Shown here in pieces: positions 55,991 through 63,939 of a stretch of DNA of 64,000 nucleotides. Both the position numbers and the translations under genes were made by a program. The notes beneath the pieces are model-generated. The model did not search any database. It saw only the letters and a list, made by a program, of their open reading frames with translations, and had not been told where the DNA came from. The stretch's first letter is position 1. Each line of letters begins with the position of its first letter. Origin of the DNA: DATKAS01 sp963733765 (lineage in GTDB: Bacteria > Actinomycetota > Acidimicrobiia > Acidimicrobiales > DATKAS01); NCBI GenBank assembly GCA_963733765.1, contig CAVTEI010000007.1, forward strand, positions 310,001 to 374,000. Direction: 5' to 3'.

Positions 55991-57256
55991 ATGCCCGACA
56001 TCACCCTCGACCAGTTCGAGTCCGAGGCGAAGTCGTTCCTCGACAGCAACGCATCGCTGAAGGCGGAGGAGAAGAAGTTCGTCTGGGGCGAAGGCTCCGA
56101 CAAGGTCACGCTGTTCGACGAGAAGACCCGCAAGAACGAGCAGGAAGAGCTCGCGAATGCCCAGGAGTGGCGCCAGAAGAAGTACGACGCCGGCTTCGGG
56201 TGGATCACGGGCCCGTCGCAGTACGGCGGCCGGGAGCTGCCACAGGCATACGACCGTGCCTGGCAGGCACTCGAAGGCAAGTACGCCGTGCCGAACCAAG
56301 GGTTCTTCGGCATCGGCCTCGGCATGGTCGCGCCGACGATCCTCGCCCACGCCACCGACACCGCGAAGGACGCCTATCTCCAGTCGCTGTGGCGCGGCGA
56401 CATCGTGGCGTGCCAGCTCTTCAGCGAGCCGGGCGCCGGCAGTGACCTCGCGTCGCTGCAGACCCGGGCCGAGCGCGACGGCGAAGAGTGGATTCTCAAC
56501 GGGCAGAAGGTCTGGACATCCGGCGCGCAGTACAGCGACATCGGCGAGATCATCTGCCGCAGCGACCCCGACATGCCGAAGCACAAGGGTCTCACCGGTT
56601 TCATCGTCGACATGCACGCACCGGGCGTCGAGGTGCGTCCGTTGCGTCAGATGACCGGCGGCGCGTCGTTCAACGAGGTGTTCTTCACCGACGTGCGCGT
56701 GCGCGACGACCATCGGCTCGGCGACGTGAACCAGGGCTGGACAGTCGCGCTCACCACGCTCATGAACGAGCGGGCCTCGATCGGTGCCGGTGGTGCGGGC
56801 GGCGGCGGCATGGCCTCGACCAGCCGTCTCATCGAGATGGTGCGCCACTTCGGCCTCGACGAAGACCCGATCATCCGCCAGCGCCTCGCCGATCTCATCG
56901 TGCGGCAGAAGGTGGCGAGCTACACGAACCAGCGGGCGATGGACAAGATCAAGATGGGCCAGCTGCCCGGGCCGGAGATGTCGATCGCGAAGCTCGCGCT
57001 CACGCAGAACATGATGGCGACAGGCGAGTTCGTCGCCGACGTGCTCGGGGCGAAGATCACCGCCGATTCGGGCGAGTGGGGGACGTACGCGTGGGCCCAA
57101 TTCGTCATGGGCATCCCCGGCATGCGCATCGCCGGTGGCAGCGACGAGGTCATGCGCAACATCGTCGGCGAGCGTGTGCTCGGCCTCCCGAAGGACGCGG
57201 GCATCGACTCGACGACGCCGTTCCGCGATCTCAAGGTCGGCACCCAGGCGACCTGA
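55991..57256 (+). CDS. Acyl-CoA dehydrogenase
   Basis: 421 residues. N-terminal alpha domain (LDQFESEAKSFLDSNASL), middle beta domain with the substrate/FAD loop CQLFSEPGAGSDLASLQTRAERDGEEWILNGQKVWTSGAQYSD, and C-terminal alpha domain with VALTTLMNERASIG and GSDEVMRNIVGERVLGLPKD. The GGSDEVMRN end (in place of GTNEI) is typical of mycobacterial-type FadE subunits that can work as heteromers in fatty-acid or steroid side-chain oxidation. The position of the catalytic carboxylate is uncertain. A Shine-Dalgarno AGGGGGA precedes ATG 55991. It is followed after seven bases by a damaged hydrolase. Confidence 0.9.
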   Translation: MPDITLDQFESEAKSFLDSNASLKAEEKKFVWGEGSDKVTLFDEKTRKNEQEELANAQEWRQKKYDAGFGWITGPSQYGGRELPQAYDRAWQALEGKYAVPNQGFFGIGLGMVAPTILAHATDTAKDAYLQSLWRGDIVACQLFSEPGAGSDLASLQTRAERDGEEWILNGQKVWTSGAQYSDIGEIICRSDPDMPKHKGLTGFIVDMHAPGVEVRPLRQMTGGASFNEVFFTDVRVRDDHRLGDVNQGWTVALTTLMNERASIGAGGAGGGGMASTSRLIEMVRHFGLDEDPIIRQRLADLIVRQKVASYTNQRAMDKIKMGQLPGPEMSIAKLALTQNMMATGEFVADVLGAKITADSGEWGTYAWAQFVMGIPGMRIAGGSDEVMRNIVGERVLGLPKDAGIDSTTPFRDLKVGTQAT

Positions 57257-57263
57257 CGCCGCC

Positions 57264-58123
57264 ATGAAGATCAGCATCGGCGACGTCTCCCTGTGGTTCG
57301 ACGTCCACGGTCAGAAGCTGGTCGCCGACGGGCCGAAGCTCATCGAACGACCGACGCTCGTGCTTCTGCACGGCGGGCCGGGTTTCGATCACACCTAGTT
57401 CAAGCCGAAGTTCGATCGCGGTATGCCGAGATCGGACAAGTGGTGGCGTACGACCATCGCGCGAACGGGCGCAGCGACGCGGGAGACGCCCGAGCGCTGG
57501 ACCATCGAGCAGTGGGGCGACGACGTCGCCGCGTTCTGCGACGTACTCGGCATCGAGAAGCCCGTCGTCATCGGCAATTCGTTCGGAGGGATGGTCGCGA
57601 TCGCGTACGCCACCCGCCATCCGGAGCATCCGGGCAAGCTCGTGCTGGACTCGACGAGCGCGCGCATGGACGACGAGGCGATGTTCGCCGTGTTCAAGCG
57701 CCTGGGCGGCGACCGGCGGCCGCCGAAGTCGCACGGAGGTTCTGGAGCGATCCGAGCACGGAGAACGGTGGGCGACTATGGCCAGGTCTGCATTCCCCTG
57801 TACACCCGCCGCGGCGCGGTGGCGATGACCGAGATGATGGAGATGCAGGCGCGAGCGATCGTCAATATGGGCGTGCTCGAGCACTTCGCCAAGAACTTGC
57901 ACCCGACGTTCGACTTCACCGCTGATCTCGGTCGGATCTCCTGTCCGACGATCGTGCCTCGCGGGAGAGGACGATCCCGTGTGCCCGCTCGCCGGCTCGA
58001 AGGAGATCGCCGTCCGGGATCGGATCGAACGCTCGACTAGTCACGTTCGCTGGGGGGCACGGGATGGCGGACGAGCAGGAAGACGACTTCTTCGCGCTAC
58101 TCGCGGAGTTCGTCGGCGGCTGA
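57264..58123 (+). pseudogene. Alpha/beta hydrolase (proline iminopeptidase-like), in-frame stop and frameshifts
   Basis: Starts at ATG 57264 (MKISIGDVSLWFDVHG). VLLHGGPGFDHT (oxyanion-hole HGGPG) is followed directly by TAG at 57396-57398 where Tyr is expected before FKP. Reading on in other frames gives RYAEIGQVVAYDHRANGRSD, then KPVVIGNSFGGMVAIAYATRHPEHP with the nucleophile Ser in GNSFGG, and CIPLYTRRGAVAMTEMMEMQ. The final frame reads MADEQEDDFFALLAEFVGG and stops at 58123. At least four frame changes and one nonsense codon are needed, more than in any other gene here except the second CWB2 gene. This could be true decay. Function if intact: serine hydrolase or aminopeptidase. Confidence 0.65.
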
Positions 58124-58652
58124 GTCGGCGGCCGCCGGCAACTTCGCCGAGGGCGTCCCGGATCCGATCGAGCCAGTACGGCTCGAGGTTCGCGTAGACG
58201 AGCGTCGCGCCCGAGAAGCGCTCGAGCTCCTGCACCAGTGCGTCGCGGTCGAGGTCGGTGACCAGCAGCGCGAGCGTCGTCGTGCCGGGCTCGACCTCGT
58301 CGCGAAACCACGAGACCCAGTCGTCGGGGATGCCGAGATCGACCAGCTTCGCGGCCGCGGCCCCACCCGCCGCGCCGATCGCGCCGCCGGCGAGCCATCC
58401 GACCGGACCGCCGAGGAGCAGGCCGAGCAGGCTCGCCCACACGGCGCCGGAGATCGCGGTACGTCCCGGCTGCGGGTCGAGCGTCTCGCGCACGACGGTC
58501 GCTCCGTCCTCCTTCTTGACGACGAAGACAGCGTCCTTGAGCTGCACGCGGCCGTTCGAGGCAAGGCGCTGAGCCGCGGTCAGGAACTCTTGCGCGCGGT
58601 AGGCGTCGCCGAACGAGATGCCGACGAGGGTCTGCGGGGAGTCATCGGCCAT
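58097..58652 (-). CDS. DUF1269 family membrane-associated protein (possible frameshift at end)
   Basis: From ATG 58652 (MADDSPQTLVGISFGDAYRAQEFLTAA). DUF1269 features: VQLKDAVFVVKKEDGATVVRETLD, a glycine-rich hydrophobic stretch SGAVWASLLGLLLGGPVGWLAGGAIGAAGGAAAA that inserts in or crosses the membrane, GIPDDWVSWFRDEVEPGTTTLALLV. The in-frame reading goes on to 58041 as Arg-rich sequence, while another frame ends in PAAADSAADELRE at 58097. Roughly 185 residues either way. It is coupled to the TetR regulator upstream (four-base gap). The biochemical role is unknown. Confidence 0.68.
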
Positions 58653-58656
58653 GCGC

Positions 58657-59262
58657 TCAGCCTCGCACGTCAGTGCCGAGGCGCACGAGCCGCACGACTT
58701 CGGCGACCGCGAGGCGGCGCCGTACGCCCTTCGGGAGGGGAAGCACGACCTCGTGCACCAGCGACAACGTGGCAACGACCAGGACGCGGGCTCTCAAGGC
58801 AGCGTCCTCGCGGTGACCGAAGCGCCGGAGGTGGGGTGCGACTTCGTCGCAGAGCTGCTTCACGAGCGCGACGACATGCGAGTTCGTCTCAGCAACCGGC
58901 GCCGCGGCGTACAGCAGCCGGTCGAGCTCAGAGTCGTTCGCCTCCACGAGCAGATCGACGAACGAACGCGCCCACTCCTCCCGAGCAGGGCGCTCTTCGC
59001 GCCAGCGTTCCGCTTGCGTCGCGAGTGATCGTTCGACGGCGTTGAGATGACGTTCCACGAGGGCGCTCAGTAGCGCGTCCTTGTTGGGGAAGTACTGGTA
59101 GAGCGAGCCGATCGACACGCCAGCGACAGCGGCGACGTCGTTCGTCGTCAGGGCGGAGTACCCGCCCTCCACGAGGATGCGAGCCGCCGCACCGAGGATT
59201 TCGTCGACGGTGCGCCGCGAACGTTGCTGAACAGGTGTCTTGCGCGCCGCCGTCGACGCCAT
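58657..59262 (-). CDS. TetR family transcriptional regulator
   Basis: 201 residues from ATG 59262; an ATG at 59289 adds nine codons. N-terminal HTH: RRTVDEILGAAARILVEGGYSALTTNDVAAVAGVSIGSLYQYFPNKDALLSAL, the classic TetR DNA-binding domain. The ligand-binding part is helical and divergent (LLYAAAPVAETNSHVVALVKQL). It is divergent from a methyltransferase (start codons 46 bases apart), and a partial inverted repeat near 59285-59297 could be its operator. It leads the DUF1269 gene, so it may control both sides. Confidence 0.85.
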   Translation of the reverse strand: MASTAARKTPVQQRSRRTVDEILGAAARILVEGGYSALTTNDVAAVAGVSIGSLYQYFPNKDALLSALVERHLNAVERSLATQAERWREERPAREEWARSFVDLLVEANDSELDRLLYAAAPVAETNSHVVALVKQLCDEVAPHLRRFGHREDAALRARVLVVATLSLVHEVVLPLPKGVRRRLAVAEVVRLVRLGTDVRG

Positions 59263-59295
59263 CGAATGCGAGTTGATGAACATGAGCATTCCTCA

Positions 59296-59301
59296 CATAC
59301 T
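59296..59301 (+). promoter_or_regulatory. Candidate leaderless -10 element (CATACT)
   Basis: CATACT ends six bases before ATG 59308. The region upstream may include the TetR operator. Confidence 0.35.
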
Positions 59302-59307
59302 GCGCGG

Positions 59308-59918
59308 ATGTCTACATCACTGCTCGCCGCCGGATACGACGTCATCAACGCCGTCATCTGGATGCCGACCGGCATCGCGCAGATCCGCGACGAGTTCGTG
59401 GCTTCGCTCGGGCTGCAATCCGGCGACAGGGTGCTCGAGGTCGGATGCGGCACCGGAGCGATCACGAAGCGCCTGCTCGCCACCGGCGCCCAGGTGACCG
59501 CGATCGACCGGTCGAGCGACATGCTCGACGCGGCGAGACGACGAGCGCCGGGCGCCGACTACCGACAGTGCGACGTGACCTCCGCCGAGCTGGGCGATGG
59601 CTATGACTGCGTCGTGCTCGCCTTCCTGCTGCACGAGCTCCCGAGCGAGAAGCGGGGGGCCTGCTCCCCGCGGCCGCGCGCACGCTGCGCGCCGGAGGCC
59701 GGTTCGCCGTCATGGAGTGGGCTCTCCCGTCGAACGCAACCGGGCGGCGGGTGTGGCTCCGCATCATCCGCACCATCGAGCCGCCCCACGCGCTCGAGTT
59801 CGTCGAGAGATCGGTGTCCGACGAGCTTGCGGCCGCGGGACTCACGGTCACGGCGACGAGCCGCACCGCCCAAGGCCGCGTCCAGATGCTCGTCGGGCAC
59901 TCTTCGCCAAACGCTTGA
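59308..59918 (+). CDS. Class I SAM methyltransferase (one frameshift in a G run)
   Basis: About 203 residues. SAM motif I DRVLEVGCGTGAITKRLLATG, motif II VTAIDRSSDMLDAARR, motif IV YDCVVLAFLLHELP. In a GGGGGG run at about 59657-59662 the frame changes: EKR continues as GLLPAAARTLRAGGRFAVMEWALP instead of a Pro/Arg-rich end, then RVWLRIIRTIEPPHALEFVE and a stop at 59918. A homopolymer indel is the simplest explanation. The substrate is unknown; the HELP-type motif resembles ubiquinone/menaquinone-like and small-molecule methyltransferases. Confidence 0.72.
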
Positions 59919-59986
59919 CCCTCAGCGCCCAAATGGGCGCGCTCACAGTCAAGTTCCCGGACAGTGCGAGGGCTTCGGTCGCTTGC

Positions 59987-60203
59987 TAGGTTGCTCTCGC
60001 TCGGCTCTGCCGGGTGACAACAGATCTCTCTCGGACGGGGGAAGCCGGTCGAAGTCCGGCACTGACCCGCAGCCGTAGCCCACGAGGTCCGCCTCGTCGG
60101 AAGTCGGAATGCCCGACCGGGAGTGCATCGGCTCACGATCACCGCCGTGGTCTGCGGAACGAGAGCCCGGGGCTTCGCCGTCGCTCGCCATGCGACTTCG
60201 TAG
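59987..60203 (+). promoter_or_regulatory. Cobalamin (B12) riboswitch and its promoter region
   Basis: The core GGGGGAAGCCGGTCGAAG and GTCCGGCACTGACCCGCAG (about 60037-60074) is the conserved adenosylcobalamin riboswitch J6/3-P4 region. GTCGGAATGCCCGACCGG (60103-60120) is the B12-box-like closing strand. The sensor spans about 60000-60135. A TAGGTT at 59987-59992 is a possible -10. The remaining leader up to 60246 has an imperfect hairpin described separately. Cobalamin binding would lower expression of the downstream surface and ECF genes. The 328-base gap 59919-60246 contains no protein-coding region. Confidence 0.85.
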
Positions 60204-60235
60204 CTTCGGTCGCGTTGTGCAGGCGCAACCGAAAG
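60204..60235 (+). promoter_or_regulatory. Imperfect hairpin before the barrel gene (possible expression platform)
   Basis: CTTCGGT (60204-60210) faces ACCGAAAG (60228-60235) with a further CGC/GCG pairing inside. The hairpin ends directly before the weak ribosome binding site GAGAAG and ATG 60247. It could compete with or shield the ribosome binding site when the riboswitch is bound. No T-run follows, so translation control is more likely than termination. Confidence 0.4.
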
Positions 60236-60246
60236 CGAGAAGCCCA

Positions 60247-61867
60247 ATGCGATTCCGTCGCCGCTCCATCGTCCTCGCTCTGCTGCTCTCGGTCGTCGCC
60301 TTCGTCGCCCCCATCGTCGTGCCCATCCTTCCGGCGCGCGCCGCCACCGATCCGACCGTGGCTGCGCTCAACTGGCTCGAGCGTGAGCTCTCGGCCAACG
60401 GGCATCGGGTGCCGTCCGACTTCGGTGACGAGTTCACCGATTGGGGCCTCACGATCGACTTCATCCTCGCCCTCGCCGGCGGTCAACGTGGCAAGTCCGC
60501 CGAGACGACCGCGACAACGGCGAACGTGATGAACAACGCCCCGAGCTACGTCACCGGAGTCGACTTCGGCTCTCCCGACGAGCGCTACGCCGGCCCGCTC
60601 GGGAAGCTGCTCTTCGTCGCCAAAGTGCAGGGCGTCAGCACCACCAACCTCGGTGGACTCGACATCGAAGCCGAGCTCCGCGCCCGAATGCAGACGAGCG
60701 GCCCGCAGCAGGGTCGCTTCTCCGATGTGAGCGCCTTCGGCGACTTCAGCAACGGGTTCGGGCAAGCGTTCGCGGTGCTCAGCCTCAATCGAACCGCGGG
60801 CGGCGTGCCACCCGAGGCCGTCACCTTCCTCCTCGCGCAGCAGTGTCCCGCGGGCGGGTTCCGGCTGCTTCTACGACAGCGGTGACCGGTGCACGACCGA
60901 CGGTGAAGCCGACACGGATGCCACGGCGATGGCCATCGAGGCCCTTCTCGTGCAATCAGGGGCACCGGGTGCGTCAGCATCGCTGAACCGCGCCCTGGGC
61001 TGGCTCGTGGGGCAGCAGGACTCAACGACGGGAGCGTTTGCAGGCACGGGACCGACCGCCACGCCGAACGCGAACACGACCGGTCTCGCGGCGAAGGCGC
61101 TGTTGGCGGCCCGACAGGCGTCGGCGGCCAACAAAGCCGGCGTGTGGATCCAGTCGCTGCAGCTCACCGAGGCGAACGCCGGCAACGGTCCCGCCGCCGT
61201 GGACATCGGAGCGATCGCCTACGACCCCGCCTCGCGCGACGCCGCGCTCGCTGGCGGCATCCCCGCGGAAGGACGTGACCAAGTCCGCCGTGCGACAGCA
61301 CAGGGTGTCCTCGCGTTGCCGCAGCCGGTATCAGAAGGGGGCCTGGGCGGTGCGACGGTTGCTGTCGCCGCAACCATCTCGACCACGTCCGCGCAGCCGG
61401 GCCAGGAGGTGACGATCTCCGCGAATGGCTTCGAGCCCGGCGAGGCCGTCGACGTCACGCTGTTCTCCGACCCCGTGCTGCTCGGAACGCCGGTCGCCGA
61501 CGCCGCTGGACGCATCACGTTCGCCTTCAAGGTGCCCCCGGACACGACGCCCGGCGAGCATCGGGTCGACGTGCGCGGACGCGCGTCAGGCAAGAGCATC
61601 TCGCTGTCGCTGCAGGTGACACCGTCGACCACCACGACGACGACCACCACCACCACGACCACCACCACCGTGCCGGGCGCCTCGACATCGACACTTCCCG
61701 CGCCGGTCCCGACAACGGTTTCTCAGGCAGGCGGCTCGGGGAGCGGAGGCGAGGTCCTCCCGACGACGGGTGCGGAGAGCGAGCACCATGCGGAGATCGC
61801 GATCGCTCTGATCGTTCTCGGCACGATGCTGGTGGCAGTCGCGCGGCGGGCACGCGCGGTGTCGTGA
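60247..61867 (+). CDS. Secreted alpha/alpha-barrel (transcobalamin-like) protein with LPTTG wall anchor (one frameshift)
   Basis: About 539 residues after joining near 60865. Signal peptide MRFRRRSIVLALLLSVVAF... ending ILPARAA. Then repeated helical hairpins of the squalene-cyclase/prenyltransferase type: AALNWLERELSANG, FGQAFAVLSLNRTAGG, LLAQQCPAGGF, DTDATAMAIEALL, ALGWLVGQQDSTTGAF, NANTTGLAAKALLAARQ. The DxDATAMAxxAL and QQ..GGF patterns fit the alpha6/alpha6 barrel of transcobalamin and intrinsic factor. An Ig-like domain (TSAQPGQEVTISANGFEPGEAVDVTLFSDP) and a 15-Thr stalk follow. The end is LPTTG, a hydrophobic helix and RRARAVS, a sortase signal. B12-riboswitch control supports cobalamin binding. 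Confidence 0.78.
61620..61673. repeat. Threonine-codon repeat tract
   Basis: A run of ACC/ACG codons encodes about fifteen consecutive threonines between the Ig-like domain and the LPTTG anchor. It is a surface stalk, probably O-glycosylated, and prone to length change. Confidence 0.7.
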
Positions 61868-61900
61868 TCGCCGTGTCGTGATCGCCCTTTCGTGATCGCC
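61863..61900. repeat. Three 14-base-spaced copies of CGTGATCGCC
   Basis: CGTGATCGCC occurs at 61863-61872, 61877-61886 and 61891-61900. Each copy holds a GTG. Only the third opens a long frame; the first two meet a TGA within a few codons. The first copy includes the stop of the barrel gene. Confidence 0.85.
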
Positions 61901-62776
61901 GCGGCAGCGATCGCGCTGCTCGTCGCACTGGTCGCTCCCGTCGCCAGTCCGGTGGCGCATCAGGCCGGCGCCTGCCCGAACGCGACCGGGGTCACCGTGG
62001 TCGTCGACTTCCAGGAGCTCGGCGGCGGCGTCAACGTCGTCTGCGCGCCCGGCCCGGTCACGTCCGGACTGGAGGCGATGCGCGTGGCCGGCGTCGCCTA
62101 TCAGACAGCGCAGCGCTTCCCCGGGTTCGTCTGCCGCATCGCCGGACAACCCGCCAACGATCCCTGCGTGAACGCGTCACCAGCGTCGGCCTACTGGTCG
62201 TATTGGCTTGCCGCTCCCGGTGGTTCGTGGTGCTACAGCACGTTCGGCGCCGGCAGTCGACGCCCGCCCCCGGGCACGTTCGAAGGCTGGTCGTTCGCAC
62301 TCGATCGCACCGCGGCCGAGCTGCCGCCGCCGCGATTCGATCCACCCCCGGTACCCGCCGGCGCGGCCCCGATCACGCTCAACGCCAGCGACTGCACCTC
62401 GACGCCTCGGCCTCCAGCTTCGAGCGCTCCGACCGCGACGCCCACCGTTCCGACGACGCCCGCACCGTCGCCGCCGACGACCGCCGCGACAAGCCTGTCG
62501 ACCATCCCAGCCGCGACCTCGACAGCCCCGGACTCCACGATCGCGGCATCGACAACTCCCGAGCCAGAGCCCACCGCGGTCGAGACGAGCCTCCCCACCA
62601 CGGCGACGACAACTCAGGCGGGCGAAGCCGTCGCGGCGGGAACCGTCGACCTCGGCGAGGATGGTGGCGGTGGAGGATCCGCGATCGGCTTCGCCGCGTC
62701 GGCGGCAGTGGTCGTCGGCCTCGGCACGGCGGCCGCGTTGATCGCGCGTCGCCACCGGCTCCGAGGCGGAGCATGA
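61892..62776 (+). CDS. Secreted DUF4430 (transcobalamin beta-domain-like) protein with C-terminal membrane anchor
   Basis: 294 residues from GTG 61892, the third copy of a short repeat. Signal-like MIAAAAIALLVALVAPVASPVAHQAGA. The DUF4430 region (about 28-150) has TGVTVVVDFQELGGGVNVVCAPGPVTSGLEAMRVAGV, FVCRIAGQPANDPC and YWSYWLAAPGGSWCYSTFG, with paired cysteines, the beta domain seen as the C-terminal half of transcobalamin and intrinsic factor. A Pro/Thr/Ser stalk of about 75 residues and a transmembrane helix followed by ARRHRLRGGA anchor it at the surface. The stop overlaps ecfT. It probably closes the cobalamin site with the barrel protein. Confidence 0.8.
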   Translation: MIAAAAIALLVALVAPVASPVAHQAGACPNATGVTVVVDFQELGGGVNVVCAPGPVTSGLEAMRVAGVAYQTAQRFPGFVCRIAGQPANDPCVNASPASAYWSYWLAAPGGSWCYSTFGAGSRRPPPGTFEGWSFALDRTAAELPPPRFDPPPVPAGAAPITLNASDCTSTPRPPASSAPTATPTVPTTPAPSPPTTAATSLSTIPAATSTAPDSTIAASTTPEPEPTAVETSLPTTATTTQAGEAVAAGTVDLGEDGGGGGSAIGFAASAAVVVGLGTAAALIARRHRLRGGA

Positions 62777-63939
62777 CGCTACGGGGCGACCGCCTGCCGC
62801 GCGAGCTGCATCCGGGAGCATGGTGGATTTGGGCGCTTGGCATGGCGACGGCCGCGACTCGCACCACGAACCCATTGCTACTGGGCGCGATCATCGCCGT
62901 CGTCGCGTTGGTCGTCGCGGCCCGTCGCGGCGATTCGCCGTGGAGCCGGGGGTTCAGGGGCTATGTGATCGTGGCGCTCGTCGTGATCGCGGTGCGCGTC
63001 GCGCTGCGGACGGTCCTCGACGGCCAGTACGGCGAACACGTCCTGTTCCGGCTACCGGAACTCCCGTTGCCGGACGCAGCACAGGGCATCGAGATCGGTG
63101 GGCCGGTGTCGCTCGAAGGCTTGCTCGCGGCGTTCTACGACGGCCTCCGGCTGGCGACGTTGATCCTCTGCTTCGGCGCGGCGAACGTGCTCGCCAACCC
63201 GAAGCGGTTGCTCAAGTCGATGCCGAGCGGTCTGCACGAGATCGGTGTGTCGATCACAGTCGCGCTGTCGATGGCTCCGCAGCTCGTCGAGAGCGCGCGT
63301 CGCGTCCATCGCGCCCGAAGACTCCGCGGTGGCGACGCCTCGCGAAAGCACGTCATCCGCCAGGTCGCGATCCCGGTGATGACCGACGCGCTCGACCGTT
63401 CGCTCCTCCTCGCCGCTGCGATGGATGCACGCGGGCACGGTCGCACCGCGCACACCGACGCGCGGATGCGCGCGGTCAGCGGCGCGCTCGTGCTGTTCGG
63501 CATGTGCGGCGTCTGCGTCGGCGTCTACGGAGTCCTCGACGCCACCACACCCGCTGTGTTCGGCGCACCGATGCTGATCCTCGGCATGAGCGCGGCGATG
63601 TTCGGACTCGCCCTCGCCGGCCGTCGGGTGCACACGTCCCGATACCGCCCCGATCCCTGGCGTGCCGCCGAGTGCATCGTGGCCGCGTCCGGGATCGTGG
63701 CCGCGACAGGACTCTTCCTCGCGGGCCACCTCGATCCGGCCAACCTCAACCCGTCACTGCAACCGCTCGAGTGGCCGACCCTCGAGTTGCTGCCATTGCT
63801 CGCAATCCTCGCCGGCGCTCTCCCCGCATCGGTCGCGCCGCCGCCTCGGAGGACCGTGGTCCGCGACCCCAGTGGCGCGCGGGCAACGGAGATTGTGGCA
63901 CCGAGTCCCGAGCGCACACTGACCGAGGTGGGGACGTGA
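62773..63939 (+). CDS. ecfT: Energy-coupling factor transporter transmembrane protein EcfT
   Basis: 388 residues, ATGA-coupled to the DUF4430 gene. Eight or so hydrophobic helices: about 17-60, 80-97, 140-160 and three or more after 245. The EcfT hallmarks are present: the coupling-helix arginine motifs SARRVHRARRLRGG and AAAMDARGHGRTAHTD (A-R-G), which contact the two ATPases. EcfT joins a vitamin-specific S component to the ATPase pair. No S component is in the window; it may lie beyond 64000. The longer C-terminal membrane part is larger than in a standard EcfT (about 260 residues) and may be an added S-like or scaffold segment. Confidence 0.85.
   Translation: MTLRGDRLPRELHPGAWWIWALGMATAATRTTNPLLLGAIIAVVALVVAARRGDSPWSRGFRGYVIVALVVIAVRVALRTVLDGQYGEHVLFRLPELPLPDAAQGIEIGGPVSLEGLLAAFYDGLRLATLILCFGAANVLANPKRLLKSMPSGLHEIGVSITVALSMAPQLVESARRVHRARRLRGGDASRKHVIRQVAIPVMTDALDRSLLLAAAMDARGHGRTAHTDARMRAVSGALVLFGMCGVCVGVYGVLDATTPAVFGAPMLILGMSAAMFGLALAGRRVHTSRYRPDPWRAAECIVAASGIVAATGLFLAGHLDPANLNPSLQPLEWPTLELLPLLAILAGALPASVAPPPRRTVVRDPSGARATEIVAPSPERTLTEVGT

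Noticed and set aside
61620..61673. ACC/ACG repeat as a CRISPR-like or microsatellite locus
   Set aside because: It is an in-frame threonine stalk inside a surface protein, with no spacers or regular repeat units.
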